Source: Limnoperna fortunei (Eukaryota > Mollusca > Bivalvia > Mytilida > Modiolidae). Taken from it: a stretch of 64,000 nucleotides of DNA. The stretch lies in contig OX104111.1 of assembly GCA_944474755.1 (NCBI GenBank), positions 99,738,805 through 99,802,804 on the forward strand, in the 5' to 3' direction. A program made the translations under genes and the position numbers. A model generated the notes under the pieces. The model had not been told where the DNA came from, did not search any database, and saw nothing but the letters and a program-made list of their open reading frames with translations. This document shows positions 44,171 to 54,900 of the stretch, in pieces (positions within the stretch are counted from its first letter, which is position 1; each line of letters begins with the position of its first letter).

Positions 44171-46035
44171 AGCTCACCTGACCCAAAGGGTATTGTCGTC
44201 ACTTTGCATTGGTCGTCGTAATCATTGTCCATGGCGGCGGTGGTGTCTATTAATTTTTAGCTCACCTGACCCGAAGGGTCATGTGAGCTATTGCCATCAC
44301 TTGGCGTCCGTCGTCGTCCGTCGTCGTCGTCGTCGTCGTCGTCGTTAACTTTTCTTCAAAAATCTTCTCCTCCAAAACCACTGAAGGGATTGCTTTGAAA
44401 CTTTGCACACATCATCAGTAAAATGTCCTCTACCAAGTTTGCTCAAATCATGGCCTCAGACCAACCAACATGGCCACCATGGCTAAAAATAGAACAGGGG
44501 GGTCAAAATACAGTTTTTTGCTTATAGTTCAAAAAGTATAACAGGTATAGGAAAACCGAACAGACCTTCCTTCTTCAGCATCTAAAGCTCTACAAAACAC
44601 TCCATTGGGTCAAAGTTGTATGATGACTCCTTGTAGGAGTTATTGCCCTTTAATTGTCAAAATTGATGATTTTTGCCATTTTTGCCTCAAAATCTTGAAA
44701 ATTATTAGAAATAGAGAAAAAGTTAGCATTGCTTAATTGTTCTGCTCTATGAGGGCTACAAAAATGACTTAAGGGTCAAGATTGTCTGATTAACCGTTTA
44801 AGAGTTATTCCCCTTGAACTGTTTTTTTTAATTTGTTTTAATTGATTTTTTAAAATATTCTCCTCTGAAACAACTGAAAGTACTGCTTTGAAACTTTGTA
44901 CACATCATCCGTCCAATGTCCTCAACCAAGTTTGCACCAACCATGGCTGCAGATTAACCAACATGGCCACCATTGCTAAAAATAGGACGGTGGGGGGGGG
45001 GGGGGGGGGGTAAAATACAGTTTTTGGCTTATATTTAAAAAAGTGTAACAGATACAGGAAAACCGAAGAGACATGCCTTCATCTGCATCAAAAGCTCTAC
45101 AAAACACTCCATTGGGTTGAAGTTGTATGATGACTCCTTATAGGAGTTATTGCCCTTTAATTGTCGAAATTGATTATTTTTGACATTTTTGCCTCAAAAT
45201 CTTGAAAATTATTAGAACTAGAGAAAAAGTTAGCATTGCTTAATTGTTCTGCTCTATGAGGGCTACAAAAATGACTTTAGGGTCAAGATTGTCTGATGAA
45301 CCGTTTAGGAATTATTCTCCTTGAAAATTTTTTTAATCAATTTTACTAGATTTTAAAAAATCTTCTCCTCTTTAACCAATGAAAGGACTGCTTTGAAACA
45401 TTGCACACATCATCTTTAGGACGTCCTCTACCACCTGACTACCTATATAGCTACGTTGGCTTTAAATAGAAAAAATGAAAAAAGGCGGGAGGGGGGGGGG
45501 GGGGTCGAGAGAGTTTTCGACTGATAGTTAAAAAAGTACAACAGGTACAGCAAATTTGAAGTGAACTTCCCTTCTCCCTCTAAGCATCAAAAGCTCCTCC
45601 TTATAGGAGTTATTTCCCTTAAAAGGTGGAAATTAATGATTTTTGCAGAAGTGTTGGGCAATTCCTTATAGCAAAGAAAAGCTGGATAAAAAAGGGTTGT
45701 TTGGTTTCAGGTTCAGGTGAGCGATACACGCTCCTGGGAGCCTCTAGTTTACAATTAATCTTCTTCTCTGAAACCACTGGGCCAATTGAAACCAAACTTG
45801 GTCATAATGTTATTTGCATAGACCTTTACAAATTTTGTGTTTTTTATTTGGATGGAAAACTTATATGGCCACCACCACAGGACATAGTTTAACTATGCGA
45901 AAAAGTTTTAAAAGGCTTTTTCTCTGAAACTGGTGAACCAAAGGTGACAAAACTTAATAGCAATATTTATTGGATTTTCTTGTTGAAGGTTTGTTTTTTA
46001 TTCTTATCGGAAATTTACCTCTGAGGCCCTATTTT
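44171..46035 (+). mobile_element. Helitron-like element split by a second one (outer copy)
   Basis: It begins AGCTCACCTGACCCAAAGGG and a GGCGGCGG stretch, breaks off at about 44258 in a T-run, and resumes at about 45748 with ATTAATCTTCTTCTCTGAAA CC. That join is continuous in the intact relative at 37866-39625. The core after 45760 is a degenerate 166-bp-type unit. Confidence 0.75.
44259..45747 (+). mobile_element. Nested Helitron-like element (inner copy)
   Basis: The 5' hairpin AGCTCACCTGACCC...GGGTCATGTGAGCT is followed by a (GTC)n run (about 44306-44345) and degenerate ~490-bp repeated blocks (CTTCTCCTCCAAAACCACTG near 44365, with related blocks near 44860 and 45362). Two poly-G runs lie near 44991-45010 and 45490-45503. 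The 3' end has TCAGGTGAGCGATACA, the hairpin GCTCC-TGG-GAGC, then CTAG (45744-45747) and T. Confidence 0.85.
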
Positions 46036-47239
46036 TCTTTTCAGCTCTAAAAAGTTTTGACATTATTTCAAAACTAAAAAAAAATTTGGCTTGTACAGGA
46101 TTATGTAAATTAATTATTTTATGCTTTTCAAAATTTGTTCTCTGTACAATTTATTAGAAAATTTGCAAATTCAGTGCTGAACCTCTCAGAAACCACTATT
46201 TTTATGTGGAATTATGATTACTTGTCCTGGTATAAAAAAAAACTTTCAGGCAATTTTAAAGAAAATTAAATGACAAATTATTTGCAGTGTTAATGTACTG
46301 AATCCCTGTTGTATGGTGCAATTCATTTTCATGTCTTTTAATTAAAGAAATATGTCTGAATGTTAAAGGAAATTATGAACCATAAAATCTCATGTTACTA
46401 AGGTATGCCTTTCTTTCAAATAACTGCTGTTTTTCCTAGCAGCATTCACAACCTTTCCTTACCAAACATGCAAGTGCACCAATCCCCAGAGCCAGTTTAA
46501 CATGAGGCCCTATAGGAAATTGTTCTCTTGTCTACTTCTCAGAAACTTCAAAACATACTGAAGCCAAATTCTACATCGATGTTAATACATTGGTCTTGAC
46601 AAATTTTATCTTCTATCTGATCCTTAAGTTTTTCTATGGAGATGTACATTGTATGTACTTAGCTGTATTTCTTTCTAATTTTGGGAGAAAATTAAGCATT
46701 ACTGGGAAAGGGGGAGGGAAATCTTGTAGGAATGTCCAACCTATTGGGGTTAAAATTCCATCTGTAGCTCAAAATTTAATTTAGATAATTATGACCTAGC
46801 AATGGAATTTCACTATCCCCTTTTCAAAGAATTGTACAATTTAAAAAAATAAATTATACAGCATGTTTTTAATAGTAAAAGACTTTGAATTCAAACATGC
46901 TATTTGTGATTGCTTATTGTTTTTAGAGCATTGAAATTAGAACATCATTTGGTACATGGTTTGCTAGCACAAAGTGCTGGGTTGGTATATTTTCTGCACA
47001 CTGAGGTACCTGTCCATATTTGGACATGTGCCACCGGAACACAGTATTCTTACAATTGCTTTCACTATTACTAAAGAGGAGATAACCAAATACACACCTC
47101 ACAGGAAACAAATAACAGAAAGGTCAAAGGGCATAAACTACTGGCTTATAACAGTCACATAAAACAAGTGGTGGGTTGAACCAGTCCACATACCAATGCC
47201 CAATAATACCAACAAAAAGAAACATGGATAACTTGGAAC
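46036..47239. other. Intergenic AT-rich DNA
   Basis: No gene or RNA is recognisable; short open frames are without known domains. Confidence 0.5.
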
Positions 47240-47460
47240 ATGACAAAAACTTCACAATACAACACTGAGATTGTGGGTTCGAGTCCAAATGTGGGCAAGG
47301 TTGTGCTGGACTACTATCTCAATCAACAAGGATTGCCCGTTTTCCTTCCAAAGGTATAGGGTTTTCTCTTATTATTTAGACTTCCACCCTTCAACAAAAC
47401 TTAATGCCGTAATATAGGTGAAAAATGGCTGAAAGTGGTGTGAAACCCCAAACAATACTG
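47240..47460 (+). mobile_element. tRNA-derived SINE, diverged
   Basis: CAACACTGAGATTGTGGGTTC then GAGTCC (B-box-like), followed by GGATTGCCCGTTTTCCT, the body shared with the copy at 48062-48300. Confidence 0.65.
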
Positions 47461-47520
47461 GTGTATATATATCCTTTACTGATATATTTTTGGTTTGCTC
47501 CCACTAGGGATAAAAAATAC

Positions 47521-48300
47521 CCTGGAGACCTCAGTGGTCGAGTGGTTAATTGATTGATTGATTAATGGTGTTTAACGCCCGAGCAGCAATATTTCAGCTA
47601 TATTCAGGCGATGAACATGAAATGGATGATAAAATGAACATGAAATGATGATGAATGAAAATGGGATGGGACACAAGGAAAAATAGGGGTAACGGATTTT
47701 AGATTGCCACTGGCAAATGGGAGGATGGCTAGGGTCGGGCAATTTATCCTCCTGTAGCGGGATCGAAATCCCTACTCATAGCGAATACTACAGCAGCGTT
47801 CTTTAACGTGCGAGGAACGTGGCATTTTTCCCAACACAGTGCACCAATATGGTTTGCGGTCAGGTTTTCCGTATTATGGCCTGACAACCCCAGCTTGCCA
47901 GGGGTACCCCATTCAACCACCTGGGGCACACATCCCAGTCGGTCTTTAGGCAAACCGACCTGACACGCCGGTCAGGGTACTGGGTGCTATTCAGTCGCCT
48001 TTTACGACAAGCTAGCGCGACTGCGGTCTATTCTTTTAGCCACCCAGATCCCGCACGGGTATCGAGTGGTTAAGGTAGTTTGTCTACTATTGATCATGTG
48101 GTCTGTCAACACTGTGATTGCGGGTTCAAGTCTCAATGCAGGCAGGGTGTACTCCACTCCAATCTTAATTGACAAGGATTGCCAGTTTTCCTACCGAAGG
48201 TCCGGGGTTTTCACATGGTACCCTGGGTTCCTCCCAATAAAAACTGGACACCATTATATAGCTTAAAATTGCTGAAGGTGGCATTCAAATTAACAAATTA
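47521..48300 (+). mobile_element. tRNA-derived SINE interrupted by another SINE
   Basis: CCTCAGTGGTCGAGTGGTTAA (A-box-like) at 47530-47549 and TCGAGTGGTTAAGGTAG... GCGGGTTCAAGTCTC (B box) from 48062 are one tRNA-like element split by a 512-bp insertion. The 12 bp TCGAGTGGTTAA is duplicated on both sides of the insertion. Confidence 0.88.
47550..48061 (-). mobile_element. SINE-like element, longest copy (512 bp), nested
   Basis: It lies between target duplications TCGAGTGGTTAA at 47538-47549 and 48062-48073. On the minus strand it starts near GGGATCTGGGTGGCTAAAAG and ends in a (AATC)n tail after the conserved ATATAGCTGAAATATTGCTG segment. The tail segment is typical of molluscan SINEs (possibly the V-SINE type called RUDI); that name is a guess. 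Confidence 0.85.
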
Positions 48301-48361
48301 AACATACTCTTTCCACATTTCATGTATGCTTGCCATAGATAACACCAAAAATAAAAAAATA

Positions 48362-51300
48362 AAATATTTGTAAATAAGATAATTTATTTCAACCAAATTT
48401 ATGTTGAAACAGTACAAATGATAAGACTTTCAATGACAATATGAGGAATTAACATGGACAAATTTTACGTTTTTATCAACTGTCAATGTTATAATTCTGT
48501 TTTTGGTTTTTACAATTACTGCTTCTTTTGTTATTGAAACCTATACATATCTAATTGTCAACAAAAAATTATAGAGTTTACTTATTGTGACCAAATGATT
48601 GATTATCATAAACATACAAACATTTATAATTAGTTTCGATCTAGTATTAGAATTTGCAGTATTATATATTTTAAATGCTCTTCAGATAAAGTAAAATTTG
48701 ATGAAAAATTTTTTATGGAATTTATAAAAAAAAACACAGAAACAAAACAAAAGAGCATTGTATGAGCGACCTTGCTGTAGTTATATGCATATAATTACCA
48801 TCCGATATTATTTTATCACTTTTGTTTACAATCATTGATATCAATTTATTATTAAGATTTTTCAGGTTTAGATTCAGTCCTTGTATCTTAAATTATAAAT
48901 TCAAAGACTTTGATGTTTGAATAAAATTTTCATAGTTTTTAAAAGATAGAGCAATTTGATCCAAACTTGTCTTCAAAGAAGCTATATACTTTGATACAAA
49001 TGCTGAGTAAAAGTATAGGACATATATTAGGTGACAATACAACATTAGATACCGTCAATATACAAGGATTTTATTGGATAAATAATACATATTTATTTAA
49101 ATTATTATATTTATTCAATGGTAATTAAAGTGGCATTTTCAATTAAAAATATCAAAATAAATCATACAAGTTTCTTTTACCTTAAAGCATCTAAATCCTG
49201 ACAAATGTTCAATATTGTGGAAGTTACAGTTTATGACATTTTGACATCATTTGGAAACTATGGTAACAATAATTTCAGAAAACTGACAATTGTGTTCCAA
49301 TTCTCAATGTGGAAAGTTGATTTGTTGATAGTAGACATAAGTAATTATTATTTTATACAATGAATAAATAATAATTAAGAGTAAATTTTGTTGTAACTAT
49401 TGACAATATTATTGGGATGCAAATTAAAGTTTCTCACAGCAGTTTTCGAAGCCAGAGGGTCAATTGTCACGTAGCAATCAACTACAAAATATATATATAT
49501 TTGACATTTTTATTAAAAATGCAGTTACTACTATGAAAGACACATAAAGCATCATTTTATGACAAATTGCACAAAAATCAATACAAACAGATGGTAAATA
49601 AACAAATACTGAATATTAGTCATACCATGATATTACTACAGATCATGTGATACATGTATTACTGATGGAGTAAGGAATAATTATGTGATTGTAAAAGAAT
49701 GGAAGAGATCTTATAATCTGTAACTTTTTAAATTCTGTATTCTGAAAGTTTAAAAAGGCACAGTCAGATATTCAAACTTCACAGAAACAGGTTTTAAAAT
49801 TGACAAGTATTTGAAGAACTGCCAGTGAAAGAAGAGTAACATTTACAATTTATATTTTTATGACTGAAAAATATTAATGTTAAAGTAAAACATAATTTTA
49901 TTAAATTGTCTGATGAAAAAATGTTGTGAAGTTGAAAAAAAAATAGCAGAAGGACTGTCCTAGTACCTTGTGTGATAATCTGAAGGACATAAACAATATG
50001 GATAAATACCAAAGATAACTGCAGGACAAAGCAAGAGAAAATAATTACCTATACAACAAATGTTTGAGCACTAAATACCACATTAAGATAAAAACTAAAA
50101 AGACAATTTCAGAAAAAGATTATGTGTAAGGAGTCCTGAGGCATATATCAGAGAAAACTGTTAATTATTCTGTCTAGGACACAAACATGTTAAGCATGTC
50201 AAAATCATATGTTGTCAACTGGTTCCCTAAAAGCTTGCAAGATCTACTGAAAACATTCATATATTACAACGCAACAACAGAAAAATCAAAGCAAAATCAA
50301 TTTACTAGTAATATAAAATTACAAATGTATTTTGTTTAAGTTATCAGACATACAGCATCACACTAAGGTTTATTCCCCTGAAAATGAATAAATTGTGTAA
50401 CAGTCTATTTAAGAATCATGCACTTTAAACACAAATTTAATACATCCTCTAAATACATCCTTTAGAGGTTACATTGGTTTATTATGTCTTTTAATTGTAT
50501 ATAACATATAGATTGTTGTAACAGCATATAGTTAATGCTCTGTATGAACAATTACTGAGTATTGCTCAGATTTTTTTATAGATTTATCTCCCCTTAACAT
50601 ATCTGTGTAGAATTTTCTATCTACCATATGCACGGCCTATCTTATTAAAACTTACATGAAATATTTTTATAATTTGTATTAAAACTCACTATAAAAATAG
50701 ATATATTTATAGGTTTTGCCCTACATGTATTGTCTAAGATTCTTAAATGGACGGTACTAAATTTTTCCAAAATGCAGGACTGTCCCAACTAATGTACACA
50801 TCGAAAACACTGAATTTAAGGAAAGTTTACATAGTACCCCTTAAAAAAGCACTTTATTTCCATGACATCGATCATATTTATTAGATCTGAAATTAATAAA
50901 TATTTATAAATGCATACAAATTACTAATACAATGTGGCCTCTGTAAAACCATTGACAGTGGCACATCATGAGTAAAAACTGATAAATTAATCTGTTTAAG
51001 GATGACAATTAAGACAAATATTTACAATAGATTCATCCAATGACTTTATACAATGTAACAATATCATGTATCAAAAAATGCAACAAATTTTACATCTCGT
51101 TAATGTACAAGTATGTACATATATGTTACTGCTACATGTACATATATTAATGACATCATAACATAACCTACACTTATATTGCATCTAAAATATTGTATTT
51201 TATCCTTGATTTTAAAAGAATTGTTAAAAATTGGCAGCATCTGTTGTCTTAAGAAATGCATTTAACTTTTATGGTGCTTAAAGATGAGTGTCGAAGGCAA

Positions 51301-51945
51301 AAATACTGGACAATATATCCCAACAATTAAATTCTGATATCTGAATGTTTATTTTTCTTCTTACCCTCTTCCACACTTATATTTTATTACTAAGTTTTTA
51401 TTACATATTTAACTGTTACAAATGTTTCTCACCAAACAAACTCTAAAGTTACACTTAAAGGGAAAAGTGAAACTTAAAGTGTTGATCACAAAATCACTTC
51501 AGGACAGAAGAGTGAAATGTAAAGTGTTGATCACAAAATCACTTCAGGACAGAAGAGTGAAACGTAAAGTGTTGATCACAAAATCACTTCAGGACAGAAG
51601 ATAACAATTAAATATAAAACTGTATTTTTGAAGTTTCTGTATGAAGACATCAGTGAACTGCTTTGTGTAGTAAGTATACAGTGTTTGTTCAATTTCTTTA
51701 TTTTAAAAACAATATTTGTAGCAATCTAAATGACTAACATCAAGTCCACAGCATAAATTATGCCATCATCCCTGATATACCGTAAGATACAATATCTCGT
51801 GATGAAAGTTAACTTGGCATTAATTCCCTGATGTTCAGCAAACTGCTGATCAATAGGATTATAGTACCAGTCTTGTCAATGAAGTCAGGCCAGCACCAGC
51901 ACTTTTTGCTATATGATTTGGTTATCACTAAAATGTCTATAAGTG
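48362..51945 (-). other. Probable PHACTR 3' UTR (~3.5 kb)
   Basis: Continuous AT-rich sequence with almost no interspersed repeats lies downstream of the PHACTR stop, in contrast to the repeat-packed DNA to the left. A minus-strand AATAAA at 48383-48388 sits near the left limit; several others occur inside. Both the UTR and its end are inferred. Confidence 0.45.
51466..51600. repeat. Tandem repeat, 45 bp x 3
   Basis: Units at 51466-51510, 51511-51555 and 51556-51600 differ at only a base or two (AGTGAAACTTAAAGTGTTGA then TCACAAAATCACTTCAGGAC). They lie in the inferred PHACTR 3' UTR, about 350 bases past the stop. Confidence 0.95.
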
Positions 51946-51961
51946 TCAAGGTCTGTGGAAT
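51946..51961 (-). CDS. PHACTR: PHACTR last coding exon (RFHRP, stop)
   Basis: A 16-base coding part: one base completing Arg, then Phe-His-Arg-Pro and TGA (51946-51948). The acceptor TTCTATTTTAG is immediately upstream on the minus strand. RFHRP is the invariant PHACTR C-terminus. Confidence 0.92.
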
Positions 51962-54900
51962 CTAAAATAGAAACAAACAAAACAAATAAACATTTGATAG
52001 AAAACAAGTAATAAAACAAATAAATAGGCAGTCAGATTGAAAAGACAATGATTGCCAGTTTTCCTACTTAAGGTTGTGGGTTTTAACTGGGTACTATACC
52101 CACAACCTGAGATAAAAATAGATGCCATAATACAGCTAAAAACAAGCAAATGTGTCTCATCAACATAAATGTACTGCTTGGCACATATTGGTAAACACTA
52201 CTCTTGTCTTAACAGGGCTCACGCTGGGTCAAAATTATAGGGAGAAGTCACTTCTCTTTTGGATGGCTGACAGGGAGAAGTGAGGATAGAACAGGGAGAA
52301 GTGGGTGGAAAACAGGGAGAAGTTGCAGTATATGTCGCGAAAGCGTCCTGTTTACTTTGTTTTTTTATTAATTAGTGTTGGCAATTGCATTTTTATTATG
52401 TTTTTTTAGCAGTTTAATTTATTGAGGATAAAGTATCAAAGATTGGATTAACTATTCAGTATACTTATTTCACACATTTTCAAAAATACATGTATTAAAC
52501 ATAACAATTAAAATAGGATCAACTGTCACAAAATTGTTCATTAACATGTTTCTTTGTCATTGATACACAATTTGATTGATTTATAATGAAGTACTATTAG
52601 AACTAGAAGAAGAAAATTACATCATTGTGACACATAATATATTATTTAAAATTGTAAAATTAACTATTAAAAAGTATTTAAACATATTTAACTTAAATTT
52701 GTTTTAAGTAACTGCCAAAATACTATTTTTACTACGTGTCTATCATTGCAAAACTCATTTCACCACTATCAGCGTAGTATATTTGCAATCTCCGGCACCA
52801 AATTCATATCCGCTCCGGAAATTTTCAAAATTCTTGTGCTCTGAACTGGTTTTCGGTTATATTGTAAACCTACGCTTTATATACCAAATAAAAGTTAAAA
52901 GGGTACCAGTTCAACTTTGGCGCGTGAACATAATAAACATGACGCGGTATCAAAAATATGAAGATTTCTTACTAAAATGGGAATAAAATTTGAAAGGCGA
53001 CATTAGGCGATTCTACAAAATGAAAGGGCGACTTCACTTCGCTTTTGAAGATGATCGACGGCGAAGTGGGACCACGATAAGGCGACTTCTTCGCCCGAGT
53101 CGCCCTCCAACGCGAGCCCTGCTTAAGTTCACTAAAGTATGAAATATTTTGCATGGCCCTACAGAATTTGGCGAGTGAAGAGATCTCATCATGTTGTAAC
53201 TGTGTACCAAGTTGTATATGAAGAACAAAGCTTCAAAACAAAGGTAAATCTGAGGTCCAACAAACAAATCATAAATCTGTAAGGTAAACCTGAGGTCCAA
53301 CAAACAAATCATAAATCTGTAAGGTAAACCTGAGGTCCAACAAACAAATCATAAATCTGTAAGGTAAACCTGAGGTCCAACAAACAAATCATAAATCTGT
53401 AAGGTAAACCTGAGGTCCAACAAACAAATCATAAATCTGTATGACCCCAAACGTTATCTTTTGGGATATAAATACTGCTGAAAGAAACAAACAATCAATC
53501 AAACTGACCTTGTCAAGTGTTTACTTTCTTCATGAACATCCATTTCTTTACTTTTGAATTCATTTAATTCTTTCCTAATGGCAGCCTGCAAAACAAAAAT
53601 TTAACTTCACACTGTGTTGAAACAAATATCATCTGATACATGGTTTTTTATATTTGTGTAGCTGCCTATCTTGTGAGGCCTAACTAAAGTTGGTAGTAAA
53701 GGAACTTCATCAAATAATTTGAAAAATTATATCCGAATATAAAATCTGCTTTATAACAACATTTTAAACAAATAAATAAAATAAATAACAATAATGAAAA
53801 CAAGTGTGGACTGTGAGCATGCTCACAAAGGGATACCCCCCCCCCCTTCATGCACATCTACACATGATGTACTTCCTTCATGTAAAATTTCATCAAAGTC
53901 TGCAAAAAGGTTTAGGAGGAGTTGCGCTTACAAGGTCTCACACTGAATACAATATTTAAAAAGTCTCAGTCCAATTATCTCCCCTGAAAATATCCGACAG
54001 GGACGAAAATTCTTCATGCACATCTACATATAATGAACTTCCTTCATGTAAAGTTTCATCAAAATCTGTCAAGCGGTTTAGGATGAGAAGCGCTTACAAG
54101 GGATGTGGACTGATGGACATACAGACAGGGTGATTCCTATATACCCCCCCCAAACAAGTTTGCAAGTTTCACATGTCAATAAATTTTTTACAATGTAGTG
54201 AATCTGTAAGATTTAACATTTAAAAATCTAATTACAAGCCAGGATTCTTGGGTTTATACAAACAAACTTGAGAGTCAAAGCTTTTTTCTCAAATACCATA
54301 ACAACATCAAAATTCTCAAGTTCTGATTGACTAAAGCCTTGATTAATCTCAAAATCTGAAGGGAGTTTTGAGGAAAACAAAGTCCTGATGTACTCCAAAC
54401 CACTTATAAATTAATGTGCTGTCCATACTGATCTATGAGGTTTCATTAGGTGTAACAGTAGTACAAATAGTAAGTTTAGTACTACTGATCATTGGTGTGA
54501 CAACTACAGGGGTCAGAGTTCAAGGCGTAATCAACTCCAACTTTAATTGCGGAAGTTTTCCTGTCAAACCGTGGGAGTTCTTACAGAGTTTGGTGTCTTC
54601 CTTCACCAATAACACTGCTAACTTTAATTTAACTGGAAAATTGCTGTAAATGGACACTCTAACAATTCAATTAAGTTAGGTGTTATTGTAATATGAATCA
54701 TAATATGCTAAAAGTGAGACTGAAGTCATGTTTAGTTTACACTTTTCAGAACTTTCTGCACCAATCAAACTAGGTGCCATGGTGACTCAACCTGAATGTT
54801 CAATAAGCTGACCTTATCTTTGGGTGTTAACCTTGTCCAAGGTTTGTCTGCTCGTCTATCATACTCGTGAGCTTCTGTCCATTCTACATAATCACTGAAT

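Noticed and set aside
48062..48180. A tRNA gene
   Set aside because: A-box and B-box-like motifs are present, but the sequence is dispersed in diverged copies and does not form a proper cloverleaf; it is a tRNA-derived SINE.
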